Shown here in pieces: positions 52,571-61,274 of a DNA stretch of 64,000 nucleotides. This DNA is from Streptomyces calvus (lineage in GTDB: Bacteria; Actinomycetota; Actinomycetes; Streptomycetales; Streptomycetaceae), in NCBI RefSeq assembly GCF_006782915.1, contig NZ_VCNP01000056.1, forward strand, positions 124,001 to 188,000. The letters run 5' to 3'. The notes beneath the pieces are model-generated. The model did no database searches. It was not told the DNA's origin and saw only the letters and a program-made list of their open reading frames with translations. The position numbers were made by a program, and so were the translations under genes. Each line of letters begins with the position of its first letter. Position 1 is the stretch's first letter.

Positions 52571-53794
52571 GTGTCAGGCTCGCGTGCCCGGCGGCTGGCC
52601 GCGCGGAGGGCCGAGCGCAGACGCGCCGCCCGGCGCGGCGCGATGGTCGCGGTGGCCTCGGTGGTGGTCGCGGTCGGCGCCGTGACCGGGACGATGTCGG
52701 CGGCCGGCGGGGAAGCCGGCCCGGACCGGGCGCGTCCCGTGGCGACCGCCTCGCCGCGTCCCGAACCGCCGCCCGCGGCGCCGTCGTCGCCCGCCGTGCC
52801 GTCGCCGTCCTCGTCGCCGTCAGGGGCGAGGCCGCCCTCCGCCGGGGCGAGGCCGCCCTCCGCCGGGGCGAGTCCGGGCCCGGGCCCGTCCGTGTCCCGG
52901 ACGACCGGGCCCCGGCGGCCCGCCCCCGCGCCCACCGGCCTCTACCTCCACCCCGAGTCCCGGGTCCTGGACTGGGTGCGCGCCAACCCGGACGACCCGC
53001 GCAACGCGGTCATCGCGTCCCGGATCGCCGGCCGGCCGGCGGCCGTGTGGTTCACCGACCGGGACCCGGACACCCTCACCTCCCGGGTGCGTGCCGTGAC
53101 GGCCGGCGGCGCGGCGCAGGGCCGGGTGCCCGTGCTCGTGCCGTACGCGATACCCGGCCGGGACTGCGGCGGGCACTCCCGGGGCGGGACACCCGACCTG
53201 GACGCCTACGACGCCTGGATCGACCGGTTCGCCGCCGGGCTGGGCGACGGCGAGGTCATCGTGATCCTGGAGCCCGACTCGATCGCCCAGTCCGGGTGCC
53301 TGAGCGCCGGTGAACGTGCCGACCGGTTCGCCTCGCTGGCCCGCGCCGGGCGGGTGCTGAAGGAGGCCGATCCGCGGGCGCGGGTCTACTACGACGCCGG
53401 GCACTCCGGCTGGAACGCACCCGCGCAACAGGCCGACTGGCTGCGGCAGGCCGGGGCCGCCTCGGCCGCCTCCTCCGACGGCGTCTTCAGCAACGTCTCC
53501 AACTTCCACGCCACGGACGACGAGATCGGCTACGTGCGGGCCGTGCTCGACGTGCTCGGCGGCCCGCCGGGCCTCGGCGCGGTGATCGACACCAGCCGCA
53601 ACGGCGCCGGCGCCCCGGCCGACGGCGCGTGGTGCGACCCGGCCGGCCGCAAGCTCGGCCGGCCGCCGACGCTCCGCACCGGCGAGGCACGGATCGACGG
53701 CTACCTGTGGGTCAAACTGCCCGGTGAGTCGGACGGCTGCGCGGGAGCCCCGGGCACCTTCACCCCGTCCTACGCCTACGACTTGGCGCGCTGA
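52571..53794 (+). CDS. secreted or membrane-anchored glycoside hydrolase family 6 (cellulase-like)
   Basis: A 407-residue protein. A highly basic N-terminus (RARRLAARRAERRRAARRG) precedes a hydrophobic export/anchor segment (about 25-45), then a Pro/Ser/Ala-rich linker (to about 120) and a GH6 domain. The catalytic acid is in VILEPDSIAQ (about Asp236), with YAIPGRDCGGHSRGG before it and DGYLWVKLPGESDG after. GH6 enzymes cut beta-1,4-glucan with inversion. GTG 52571 with GGGGAG upstream. Its last 19 nt overlap the convergent permease gene. Confidence 0.88.
   Translation: MSGSRARRLAARRAERRRAARRGAMVAVASVVVAVGAVTGTMSAAGGEAGPDRARPVATASPRPEPPPAAPSSPAVPSPSSSPSGARPPSAGARPPSAGASPGPGPSVSRTTGPRRPAPAPTGLYLHPESRVLDWVRANPDDPRNAVIASRIAGRPAAVWFTDRDPDTLTSRVRAVTAGGAAQGRVPVLVPYAIPGRDCGGHSRGGTPDLDAYDAWIDRFAAGLGDGEVIVILEPDSIAQSGCLSAGERADRFASLARAGRVLKEADPRARVYYDAGHSGWNAPAQQADWLRQAGAASAASSDGVFSNVSNFHATDDEIGYVRAVLDVLGGPPGLGAVIDTSRNGAGAPADGAWCDPAGRKLGRPPTLRTGEARIDGYLWVKLPGESDGCAGAPGTFTPSYAYDLAR
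52823..52866 (+). repeat. 21-bp tandem repeat in the GH6 linker
   Basis: A 21-bp unit, GGGCGAGGCCGCCCTCCGCCG, is present about twice plus a partial copy, encoding GARPPSA GARPPSA. Likely variable in copy number between strains. Confidence 0.7.
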
Positions 53795-55185
53795 GCGTCC
53801 TCGCGGCCGGCCTCGTCCGTGTCGTACGACGAGGTGCCCTCGTCCAGCAGCGGTTCCTGCGTCTTGAGGTGGGCGGGCGCGAAGGCGCGCAGCGCGTGGT
53901 AGCCGGTGATGACGACCAGCGTGCCGAGCGCGATCCCGCTGAGCGAGAACGTGTCGGTGAACTCCATCGTCACGTTGCCGACGCCGATGATGATGCCCGC
54001 GGCGGCCGGCACCAGGTTCAGCGGATTGCGCAGGTCCACCTTGGCGTTGATCCAGATCTGGGCGCCGAGCAGACCGATCATGCCGTACAGGATGACGGTG
54101 ATCCCGCCGAGCACCCCGCCGGGGATGGCCGCCACGACCGCGCCGAACTTCGGGCAGAGGCCGAACAGCAGGGCGAAGCCGGCGGCGGCCCAGTAGGCGG
54201 CGGTCGAGTAGACGCGGGTCGCGGCCATCACGCCGATGTTCTCGGAGTACGTGGTGTTGGGCGGGCCGCCGACCGCGGTGGACAGCATCGAGCCGACGCC
54301 GTCGGCGGAGATCGCGGTGCCCAGCTTGTCGTCGAGGTTGTCGCCGGTCATCTCGCCGACCGCCTTGACGTGCCCGGCGTTCTCCGCGATCAGCGCGATG
54401 ACCACCGGCAGGGCGACGAGGATCGCGGACCACTCGAAGGAGGGCGCGTGCAGGCTCGGCAGACCGATCCAGTCGGCCTGACCGACACCGGACAGGTCCA
54501 GTCGCCAGTGGTCGGTGACCTTGCCGCTCGCGTCGGCCGAGTGGATCTGCCCGAAGACCCGGTCCAGCGCCCAGGACAGGGCGTACCCGAAGACCAGACC
54601 GAGGAAGATCGCGATCCGGGACCAGAAGCCGCGCAGGCAGACCACGGCCAGACCGGTGAACAGCATCACGAACAGGGCCGTCCACTGGTCCTGCGGCCAG
54701 TACGTGGCGGCCGTCACCGGCGCCAGGTTGAAACCGATCAGCATGACGACCGCGCCGGTGACGATCGGCGGCATCGCGGCGTGGATGATCCGCGCCCCGA
54801 AGCGCCGCACCGCGAGCCCCACCAGGAACAGCGCCGCCCCGACCACGAGGACCGCGCCGGTCACGGTGGCGCTGGACCCGCCGTCCGCCCGGATGACCGC
54901 GGCGACACCGACGAAGGAGAGCGAGCAGCCCAGGTAGCTCGGTACCCGGCCGCGCGTGGCCAGCAGGAACACGACGGTCGCGACGCCCGACATCATGATC
55001 GCCAGGTTGGGGTCCAGGCCCATGAGCACCGGGGCGACGAAGGACGCCCCGAACATCGCCACGACGTGCTGGGCGCCCAGGCCCGCGGTGCGGGGCCAGG
55101 AGAGCCGTTCGTCGGGGCGGACCACCGCGCCGGGGGCCGGGGTGCGCCCGTCGCCGTGCAGTGTCCACCGGACGCCGAGATCCAT
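53776..55185 (-). CDS. NCS2-family uracil/xanthine permease
   Basis: A 469-residue transporter with about 14 hydrophobic segments. Family features are the QHVVAMFGASFVAPVLMG start of TM1, the AENAGHVKAVGEMTG substrate region (around 270-285) and the GGPPNTTYSENIGV loop. NCS2 members are proton symporters for uracil or xanthine; the UraA-like GxxxTTxxENIG signature favours uracil. The ATG at 55185 is the first credible start (upstream frame open to 55461 but unsupported), although its Shine-Dalgarno is poor. Confidence 0.88.
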   Translation of the reverse strand: MDLGVRWTLHGDGRTPAPGAVVRPDERLSWPRTAGLGAQHVVAMFGASFVAPVLMGLDPNLAIMMSGVATVVFLLATRGRVPSYLGCSLSFVGVAAVIRADGGSSATVTGAVLVVGAALFLVGLAVRRFGARIIHAAMPPIVTGAVVMLIGFNLAPVTAATYWPQDQWTALFVMLFTGLAVVCLRGFWSRIAIFLGLVFGYALSWALDRVFGQIHSADASGKVTDHWRLDLSGVGQADWIGLPSLHAPSFEWSAILVALPVVIALIAENAGHVKAVGEMTGDNLDDKLGTAISADGVGSMLSTAVGGPPNTTYSENIGVMAATRVYSTAAYWAAAGFALLFGLCPKFGAVVAAIPGGVLGGITVILYGMIGLLGAQIWINAKVDLRNPLNLVPAAAGIIIGVGNVTMEFTDTFSLSGIALGTLVVITGYHALRAFAPAHLKTQEPLLDEGTSSYDTDEAGREDAQRAKS

Positions 55186-55360
55186 GGGGTGTCGCTTTCG
55201 TCGTACGTGCAGCGTGTCCGGACCATTGTGAGGGCTGAGCAGCAGTGCTTCGTACACCCGACCGAGTGCGCCGGGCCCGCTGAGCGTCTGCTTAGGATGA
55301 GGGCGCGCCGCCGCTGGATGTAGGCGGCACCTTTCCCGTACGTCCCAGGAGCACCGCACC

Positions 55361-55819
55361 GTGACCGCCGAAGCCCCGCTCGCCCCCGCACTGTCGTACG
55401 GCCGGCTGATCCCCGTGACCGTCCACTTCGACGACCTCGACGCGCTGGGCCTGCTGCACAACGCCCGCTACCCGCTGCTGGTCGAGCGCGCCTGGACGGA
55501 ACTGTGGCAGGACAAGGGCGTCCGCTTCGAGGGTGACTGGGCCGCGGCGGGAGACGCCTGCAACGCGGTCAAGGAGTTCCGGATCGGCTACGAGGCGCCG
55601 GTCACCCGGCCCGGCGGCTACGCCGTCCACCTCTGGCTGGACCGGCTGGGCACCACCGGGCTCACCTACGGCTTCCGCTTCTGCTCGGCGGACGGCACGG
55701 TCACCTACGCCCGCGGCAGCCGGGTGCTGGTGCGGCTGGACGCCGCCACGCTGCGCCCGGCGCCCTGGAGCGAGGAGTTCAGGGCCGCCGGTCGGGAACT
55801 GCTGCGTCCGGACGCGTGA
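55361..55819 (+). CDS. hotdog-fold acyl-CoA thioesterase
   Basis: A 152-residue 4HBT-type thioesterase. The active-site motif HFDDLDALGLLHNARYP (about 21-37) contains the Asp typical of 4-hydroxybenzoyl-CoA thioesterases. The hotdog helix and strands follow. Natural substrate unknown. GTG 55361. The last 41 nt overlap the end of the convergent MFS gene, a long antisense overlap. Confidence 0.87.
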   Translation: MTAEAPLAPALSYGRLIPVTVHFDDLDALGLLHNARYPLLVERAWTELWQDKGVRFEGDWAAAGDACNAVKEFRIGYEAPVTRPGGYAVHLWLDRLGTTGLTYGFRFCSADGTVTYARGSRVLVRLDAATLRPAPWSEEFRAAGRELLRPDA

Positions 55820-56984
55820 TCTTCGCGCGGTCGCCCGCGCGCAGCACGCCCGCGAAGCCGGCGATGCCGCACGACAGCAGCGTCACCAGGACGAACGACA
55901 CCATCAGGCTGGTCGCCTGGGCCAGCAGGCCGATCGCGCTCGGGGCGATGAGCCCCGAGGTGTAGGTGATGGTCGCGACGCCCGCGATGGCCAGGCTCGG
56001 GTTGGAGCCGCTGCGTCCGGCGGCGGCGAAGCACAGCGGCACGACCACCGCGATGCCGAGCCCCATCAGCGCGAAGCCGGCCATCGCCGCCGCCGGGTGC
56101 TCCGCGAGGACGATCAGCAGCCCGCCCAGGACCGCGACGACACCGCTCGCGCGGACCGTGCGCACGGCGCCGTAGCGGTCCACCACGTGGTCCCCGGCGA
56201 TCCGGGCCACCGCCATGGTGAGGGTGAAGCCGGTCGTGCAGGCCGCCGCGAGACCGGGCGAGGCGTCCAACCGGTCCCGCAGATAGACCGCCGACCAGTC
56301 CAGGCTCGCGCCCTCGGCGAACACCGCGCAGAACCCGATCGCGCCGATGAGCAGCGCGGAGCGGGGCGGCAGCGCGAACCGCGGCGGCGGCTCCTCGTCC
56401 TCGGCGGGCTGCAGGTCGAGCACCCAGGCGCAGGCGGTGACGCCCGCCACCGTCAGGACGGCGGAGGCGAGCGCGTGGTGCAGCCGGGCGTCCGAGCCCA
56501 GGTGCGCGGCGAGCGTGCCGGCCGCCGAGCCGATCAGGGCACCGGCGCTCCACATGCCGTGCAGCCCCGACATGATCGACTTGTCCAGGCGGTTCTCCAC
56601 CTCCACGCCCAGCGCGTTCATCGCCACGTCCGACATGCCCGCCGTGGCGCCGTAGACGAACAGGGCCAGGCAGAGCGTGAGCAGGTTCGGCGCGATCGAC
56701 GGCAGGACGAGGGAGAGCGTCCACAGCGCGATCAGCCCGCGCAGCGCGGTGCGCGCGCCGAAACGGTGAGCGATCCGGCTCGCGAGCGGCATCGCGACGG
56801 AGGCGCCGAGCGCGGGGAAGGCCAGCGCGAGCCCCAACTGCCCGGCGCTCACCCCGGCGTGGTCCTGGATCCACGGGACCCGGGTGGCGAACGACCCGGT
56901 GACGGCGCCGTGCACCGCGAACACGGCGGCCACGGCGTACCGCGCCCGCCTCACCTCACGCAGTGCGTACACCGCTGCACCCAT
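55779..56984 (-). CDS. MFS transporter (FucP/YbjJ-like), divergent from a ROK regulator
   Basis: A 401-residue membrane protein with 12 predicted helices in two halves. The N-terminal half has VHGAVTGSFATRVPWIQD and FPALGASVAMPLASRIAHRFG; the central loop (PAEDEEPPPRF) is acidic. The profile resembles MFS sugar transporters or efflux proteins of the YbjJ/FucP kind. ATG 56984 follows GGAGGGG. It shares a 152-bp divergent region with the ROK gene; regulation by that protein is likely. Exact substrate unknown. Confidence 0.85.
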   Translation of the reverse strand: MGAAVYALREVRRARYAVAAVFAVHGAVTGSFATRVPWIQDHAGVSAGQLGLALAFPALGASVAMPLASRIAHRFGARTALRGLIALWTLSLVLPSIAPNLLTLCLALFVYGATAGMSDVAMNALGVEVENRLDKSIMSGLHGMWSAGALIGSAAGTLAAHLGSDARLHHALASAVLTVAGVTACAWVLDLQPAEDEEPPPRFALPPRSALLIGAIGFCAVFAEGASLDWSAVYLRDRLDASPGLAAACTTGFTLTMAVARIAGDHVVDRYGAVRTVRASGVVAVLGGLLIVLAEHPAAAMAGFALMGLGIAVVVPLCFAAAGRSGSNPSLAIAGVATITYTSGLIAPSAIGLLAQATSLMVSFVLVTLLSCGIAGFAGVLRAGDRAKITRPDAAVPDRRP

Positions 56985-57026
56985 GTCCCGCCCCTCCCGG
57001 TCCGTTCCCGTACGCGCCGCCGTAAA

Positions 57027-57049
57027 CTATCAGGAACCCTGCCTGAAAG
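57027..57049. promoter_or_regulatory. operator-like palindrome between MFS and ROK genes
   Basis: CTATCAGG (57027-57034), 7-bp spacer, CCTGAAAG (57042-57049); 7 of 8 positions complementary, in an A/T-richer patch. On the minus strand TTATCT...TAGTTT at 18-bp spacing could be the MFS promoter overlapping it. Confidence 0.55.
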
Positions 57050-57136
57050 ATAAGGGCTTTTCGGGGCCGCAGCCCCCGTCCCGCGCCGCCGGTCCTCCCT
57101 GTCCGACCGGCCCCGCCGATCTGGAAGGATCCCGGC

Positions 57137-58321
57137 ATGGCCGCATCCCCCAGCACCGCCAGAGCCCTCAACGACCGGCTCGCCCTGCGCCTGCTGCAGC
57201 AGGAAGGCCCGCTGACCGCAGGGCAGTTGAAGCAACTCACCGGTCTGTCCCGGCCCTCCGTCGCCGACCTCGTGGAGCGCCTCACCGCGGCCGGCCTGAT
57301 CGCGGTGGTCGGCGAGGCGGGCGAGCAGCGCCGCGGACCCAACGCCAAGCTGTACGGCATCGTCGCCGACCGGGCGCACCTGGCCGCGCTGGACGTGCGC
57401 ACCGAGGGCGTCACCGTCGTCGTGTCCGACCTCGTCGGGACGGTGCTGGCCGAGGCCGCCTTGCCCATCACCGGGGACGCCGGGACGGGGCCCGCGGTGG
57501 AACAGGCGGTGGCGCTGGTCGAGCGGACCGCCAAGGAGGCGGGCGCGGACCGGCTGCACACCGTCGGGATCGGCGCACCAGGGCTGATCGACCCCGCCAG
57601 CGGCGAACTGCGCGACTCCATCAGCCTGCCCGAGTGGCACCGCCGGCTGGTCGCCGCGCTCCAGGAACGGCTGCCCGAGGCCCGGGTCAGCGTGGAGAAC
57701 GAGACCAACCTCGCCGCGCTGGCCGAGCAGCGCGACGGCGCCGCCCGCGACCGGGACACCTTCGTCCTGCTGTGGCTGGGGCACGGCACCGGCGCGGCCG
57801 TGATCCTCGACGGCACGCTGCGCCGGGGCGCGTCCGGCGGCACCGGCGAGATCGGTTTCCTCCCGGTCCCCGGCACGCGCGGCATGCCGTCGGCGACCGA
57901 CTGCGAGGGCGGCTTCCACTCCCTGGTGGGCGCGCCGGCGGTGGCGGAACTGGCGGCGAGGCACGGTGTCGCCCCGCCGGCCGGGAGCGCGTCGGAGGCG
58001 GCGGGCGCGGTGCGCGCCGCGGTCGCCGCCGCCCCGCCGGGGAGCGCGCACGCCCGGTTCCTCGACACCCTGGCCGACCGGGTCACGGTGGGCGTCGCCT
58101 CGGTGGTCGCCCTGCTCGACCCGGGATGCGTGGTGCTCGGTGGCGAGGTCGGCCGGGCCGGCGGCGAAACGCTCGCCGCGCGGGTCCGGTCCCGCCTCGC
58201 CGTCGTCTCCCCGCTGCCCGCCGAGGTCCGCCCCAGCACGCTGGGCGGCACCGCCGTCCTGCGCGGCGCCCTGCTCACCGCCCGCGACCGAGCCCAGGAG
58301 GAACTCTTCGGGACACCCTGA
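57137..58321 (+). CDS. ROK-family transcriptional regulator
   Basis: A 394-residue repressor. The N-terminal MarR/winged-helix domain includes LTAGQLKQLTGLSRPSVADLVERL (patterned around residues 27-50), followed by an actin-like ROK domain with IGIGAPGLID and NETNLAALAEQ. The zinc motif CxCGxxGC of sugar-kinase ROKs is absent (the region reads ATDCEGGFHS), so it is likely a sugar-responsive regulator without kinase activity. ATG 57137. It probably controls the divergent MFS gene. Confidence 0.88.
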   Translation: MAASPSTARALNDRLALRLLQQEGPLTAGQLKQLTGLSRPSVADLVERLTAAGLIAVVGEAGEQRRGPNAKLYGIVADRAHLAALDVRTEGVTVVVSDLVGTVLAEAALPITGDAGTGPAVEQAVALVERTAKEAGADRLHTVGIGAPGLIDPASGELRDSISLPEWHRRLVAALQERLPEARVSVENETNLAALAEQRDGAARDRDTFVLLWLGHGTGAAVILDGTLRRGASGGTGEIGFLPVPGTRGMPSATDCEGGFHSLVGAPAVAELAARHGVAPPAGSASEAAGAVRAAVAAAPPGSAHARFLDTLADRVTVGVASVVALLDPGCVVLGGEVGRAGGETLAARVRSRLAVVSPLPAEVRPSTLGGTAVLRGALLTARDRAQEELFGTP

Positions 58322-58379
58322 AGCCGGCCCGTACGCGCAGGGTCCGGCACGCGTCCCCGGGAGGATGCGACGACGGACC

Positions 58380-59129
58380 CTAGGTCCGGCCCGGGAACCG
58401 CTGCGCCAGGAACTCGTCGAACGTGGTCCTGCCCACCGCCTGCGCCGGGGCGAGATGGCCGCCCTCGCGGAAGGCGTGGTAGGCCGCGCCGCGCAGCGGG
58501 ACCTTCGCCACCGCGCGCCGGCGGCCCGTCGCCCGGAGGTAGGCGCGGGCCAGCGAGTCGAACGTACGCACCTCCGGACCGCCCATGTCGTCGACCCGGC
58601 CGGCCGGCTCGGCCCCGGCCAGGTCGGCCAGGCGGCCGGCGACCTCGGTGACCTCGATCGGCTGGTCCTTCACCCGGGCCGGCAGCAGGAGCACCGGCAG
58701 CCTGGCCATCCCGTCGAAGAGCGTGAGGAGCAGGTCGTGGAACTGGGTGGTGCGCAGCACCGTCCAGGCGAGCCCGGAGTCCTCGAACATCCGCTCCACG
58801 GCGAGCTTGGACCGGTAGTAGCCGAACGGCACCCGGTCGACGCCGACGATCGAGATGTACACCAGGTGGGCCACCCCGGCCCGCCGCGCCGCCGTGAGCA
58901 GGTTGCGCGCGGCCTTCTCGTCGCCGCCGCGCGGCGAGGTGGCGCAGTGCACGACCGTGTCCGCGCCCGTGACGGCCGCGTCCAGCGCGCTGCCGCCCTG
59001 GCGCAGGTCGACGGCGTACGGCACCGCGTGCCGGCTGAGCACCCGCACGTCGTGCCCGTCCGTGCGCAGCCGCTCGCCGACGTGCCGGCCGAGGGTTCCG
59101 GTCCCGCCCGTCACCAGGATCGTGCTCAT
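58380..59129 (-). CDS. NAD(P)-binding NmrA/atypical SDR protein
   Basis: A 249-residue protein with the dinucleotide motif GGTGTLGRHVG at residues 7-17. The SDR active-site Tyr-x3-Lys appears as YYRSK (about 124-128). The wording resembles NAD(P)H-binding NmrA-like or SDR5 proteins with a poorly known role, often redox-sensing. ATG 59129 follows AAAGGG. A 13-bp GGACC-cta-GGTCC hairpin (58374-58386) overlaps its stop, between it and the convergent ROK gene. Confidence 0.82.
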   Translation of the reverse strand: MSTILVTGGTGTLGRHVGERLRTDGHDVRVLSRHAVPYAVDLRQGGSALDAAVTGADTVVHCATSPRGGDEKAARNLLTAARRAGVAHLVYISIVGVDRVPFGYYRSKLAVERMFEDSGLAWTVLRTTQFHDLLLTLFDGMARLPVLLLPARVKDQPIEVTEVAGRLADLAGAEPAGRVDDMGGPEVRTFDSLARAYLRATGRRRAVAKVPLRGAAYHAFREGGHLAPAQAVGRTTFDEFLAQRFPGRT

Positions 59130-59747
59130 CCGCGTTCAGCCCTTTCCGCCACCGTGCGCCCGCGTCGGCCGGCGCCTGCCGGGCTTCCAGCTTTCCCGGG
59201 TTCGGTGCGGCCCGCACCCGCGCGACCGGGAGCGTCATGGTGAGGCCCGGCGGCGGGCAAGGGCCGTCGTCACCGCCGCCGGGCCGGTTCTGCGAGGGGG
59301 TCGGCAGGCGCCCCGGTCGCGCCGCACCCCCATGCGCCGGTGGCGCCGGGCTTCCTCGCCCCGCGTCCACCGCCGCGCCGTCCGGACGCCTCCCGCGTGG
59401 CCACGGAGTCGACGCGGGCGCCGCTGTCGTCGACGTGGCAACCGCCCACCGGGACCGGCGCCTTGACGTCCTTGCCGGTGCGCCGTCCGGTGAAGGGGCC
59501 GATCACGCGCCGCCGGTGGGCGGCGCCCGCCCGGCCGCCGGAGGCGATGCGCAGACCCTAAGAGGACTAGACCAGAGCGTCAATAGGTATGGACCACTTG
59601 GGTGGGTGTCAAGAGGTCGCGGAAGCAGGGGAGTTGTCTCTCGTGCGACGCTCGGCAGTCCTCGGGTCACCCGCTGTGAGGCACCCCACACCCCTCGCCC
59701 GCATGGGTGACGTCCGGCCGTGGCACACTGGCCCTGTACCAGTAGCA
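59130..59747. other. 618-bp stretch without a supported gene
   Basis: The open frames here (for example minus strand 59506-59270, 78 codons with a GTG and no ribosome site) look random. The one clear signal is the minus-strand promoter with two 12-bp repeats at 59555-59596, listed separately. From memory, the equivalent place in S. coelicolor (SCO1444) holds a chitinase; none is readable here. Confidence 0.6.
59555..59596 (-). promoter_or_regulatory. chitinase-type promoter with two DasR-like 12-bp repeats, no gene behind it
   Basis: On the minus strand: -35 TTGACG (59583-59578), exactly 17 bp, -10 TAGGGT (59560-59555). Two direct repeats, TGGTCTAGTCCT (59574-59563, between -35 and -10) and TGGTCCATACCT (59596-59585, just upstream), are 22 bp apart. 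They differ by one base each from the classic chitinase repeat TGGTCYAGACCT, bound by DasR. Transcription would run toward the NmrA-like gene about 425 bp away. Confidence 0.6.
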
Positions 59748-59874
59748 GCGCACTCCGGGGTCGGTGAAAGTCCGAACCGGCGGTTACAGTCCGCGACCCG
59801 GTCGCCTCCAGCGACCGGTTGACCAGGTGAAATTCCTGGACCGACGGTTAAAGTCCGGATGGGAGGCAGTGCGC
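59748..59874 (+). ncRNA. FMN riboswitch (RFN element)
   Basis: Closing stem GCGCACT (59748-59754) with AGTGCGC (59868-59874). Inside are the conserved RFN blocks: GGGGTCGGTGAAAGTCCGAA, CCGGCGGTTACAGTCCGCGA, GACCAGGTGAAATTCCTGG, CCGACGGTTAAAGTCCGGAT and GGGAGGCAG. It lies 147 nt upstream of ribE, with a GC-rich expression platform before the AGGAGG ribosome site. FMN binding should shut off the rib operon. Confidence 0.96.
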
Positions 59875-60021
59875 GGCGGGCGAGCATCCATGCGCGCCGC
59901 CGTACCGGTTCGCCCCTGCGGCGAGCCCTGTCCGGCGTCGCCCCGGTTGTTGTCGTCCGTGATCTCTGTCGTCATCGACAGCCCCGGAGTCCGTGCCCGA
60001 AGAGGCAGGAGGACCCGGGAA

Positions 60022-60636
60022 GTGTTCACCGGAATCGTCGAAGAGCTGGGCGAGATCGCCGCCGTCGAAACCCTCGACGACGCCTGTCGCTTCCGGCTGC
60101 GCGGACCCGTAGTCACCGAAGGTGCCCGGCACGGCGACTCCATCGCCGTCAACGGCGTCTGCCTCACCGTCGTCGACCACGACGGCGACGAGTTCACCGC
60201 CGACGTCATGGCGGAGACCCTGAACCGCTCCAGCCTCGGCGCCCTCACCGTCGGCTCCCGCGTCAACCTCGAACGGCCCACCGCCGTGGGCGGACGCCTC
60301 GGCGGCCACATCGTGCAGGGCCACGTCGACGGCACCGGCGAGATCATCGAGCGCACACCGTCCGAGAACTGGGAGATCGTGAAGATCTCCCTCCCCGCGG
60401 ACCTCTCCCGCTACGTCGTGGAGAAGGGCTCCATCACCGTCGACGGCATCAGCCTCACCGTCGTCGACGCCGGACCCGACTACTTCACCGTCAGCCTCAT
60501 CCCCACCACCCTCGCCCTGACCACGCTCGGCACCAAGCAGCCCGGCGACCCGGTCAACCTCGAGGTCGACGTCATCGCCAAGTACGTCGAGCGGATGCTC
60601 GGCGACCGCGTCGTCGGCGAGGGGGCGGCCCGGTGA
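60022..60636 (+). CDS. ribE: riboflavin synthase (alpha chain)
   Basis: A 204-residue enzyme dismutating two 6,7-dimethyl-8-ribityllumazine molecules into riboflavin. It contains two similar half-domains: MFTGIVEELG...NGVCLTVV...GGHIVQGHVDGTG, then DGISLTVV...YVERML. GTG 60022 follows AGGAGG. First gene of the FMN-riboswitch-controlled operon; the stop overlaps ribM by GTGA. Confidence 0.96.
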   Translation: MFTGIVEELGEIAAVETLDDACRFRLRGPVVTEGARHGDSIAVNGVCLTVVDHDGDEFTADVMAETLNRSSLGALTVGSRVNLERPTAVGGRLGGHIVQGHVDGTGEIIERTPSENWEIVKISLPADLSRYVVEKGSITVDGISLTVVDAGPDYFTVSLIPTTLALTTLGTKQPGDPVNLEVDVIAKYVERMLGDRVVGEGAAR

Positions 60637-61274
60637 ACTGGCTGAACTCCGAGGCGTTCACCCTCTTCGACCAGCACATCAAGTGGTCGGACATGATCGG
60701 CAACGTGGTCGGACTGATCGCCCTCGCCCTCGGCTGGCGGCGCTCCATCTGGACCTGGCCCGCCCAGTTCGTCTCCGGCCTGATCCTCTTCGCCGCCTTC
60801 GCCACCGCCCACCTCTCCGGCAGCGCCGGCAAGCAGATCGTCGTCATGCTCGTCGCCGCCTGGGGCTTTTGGCAGTGGAACCGCGGCCGGCAGCAGGCCC
60901 AGGACGGCTCGATCGCCGTACGGTTCGCCACCTGGCGCGAGCGGGCCGCCCTGCTCGGCGGGGCCGTCCTCGGCACCCTCGCCGTCGGCGGACTGTTCAC
61001 CGCCTACCCGTCCCTGTCCTGGGACCCCTGGCCGGACGCCTACATCTTCGTCGGCACGATCGTCGCCATGTACGCCCAGGCCCGCGGCATGGTCGAGTTC
61101 TGGTTCGCCTGGCTGCTGGTCGACCTGGTCGGCGTCCCGCTGAACTTCGCCAACGGGTTCGCCTTCTCCGGCTTCGTCTACGTCATCTACGGCGCGCTCG
61201 TCCTGTGGGGACTGCGCGACTGGTGGCTGCGCTCCCGCGACGCGCGGCCCGCCCTGGAAGGAGCGCCGGCATGA
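60633..61274 (+). CDS. ribM: riboflavin transporter RibM (PnuC-like)
   Basis: A 213-residue membrane protein with about 6-7 hydrophobic helices of the PnuC-fold, including WGFWQWNRG, like the Trp-rich signature of vitamin transporters, and VEFWFAWLLVDLVG (patterned). In Streptomyces, the PnuC-like gene inside the rib operon encodes the riboflavin/roseoflavin facilitator RibM. GTG 60633 overlaps ribE; ribBA overlaps its end by ATGA. Confidence 0.9.
   Translation: MNWLNSEAFTLFDQHIKWSDMIGNVVGLIALALGWRRSIWTWPAQFVSGLILFAAFATAHLSGSAGKQIVVMLVAAWGFWQWNRGRQQAQDGSIAVRFATWRERAALLGGAVLGTLAVGGLFTAYPSLSWDPWPDAYIFVGTIVAMYAQARGMVEFWFAWLLVDLVGVPLNFANGFAFSGFVYVIYGALVLWGLRDWWLRSRDARPALEGAPA

Noticed and set aside
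59270..59506. A 78-codon minus-strand frame downstream of the chitinase-type promoter
   Set aside because: It would be a natural product of that promoter, but has no Shine-Dalgarno, no signal peptide and no family likeness; kept only as part of the gene-free stretch.
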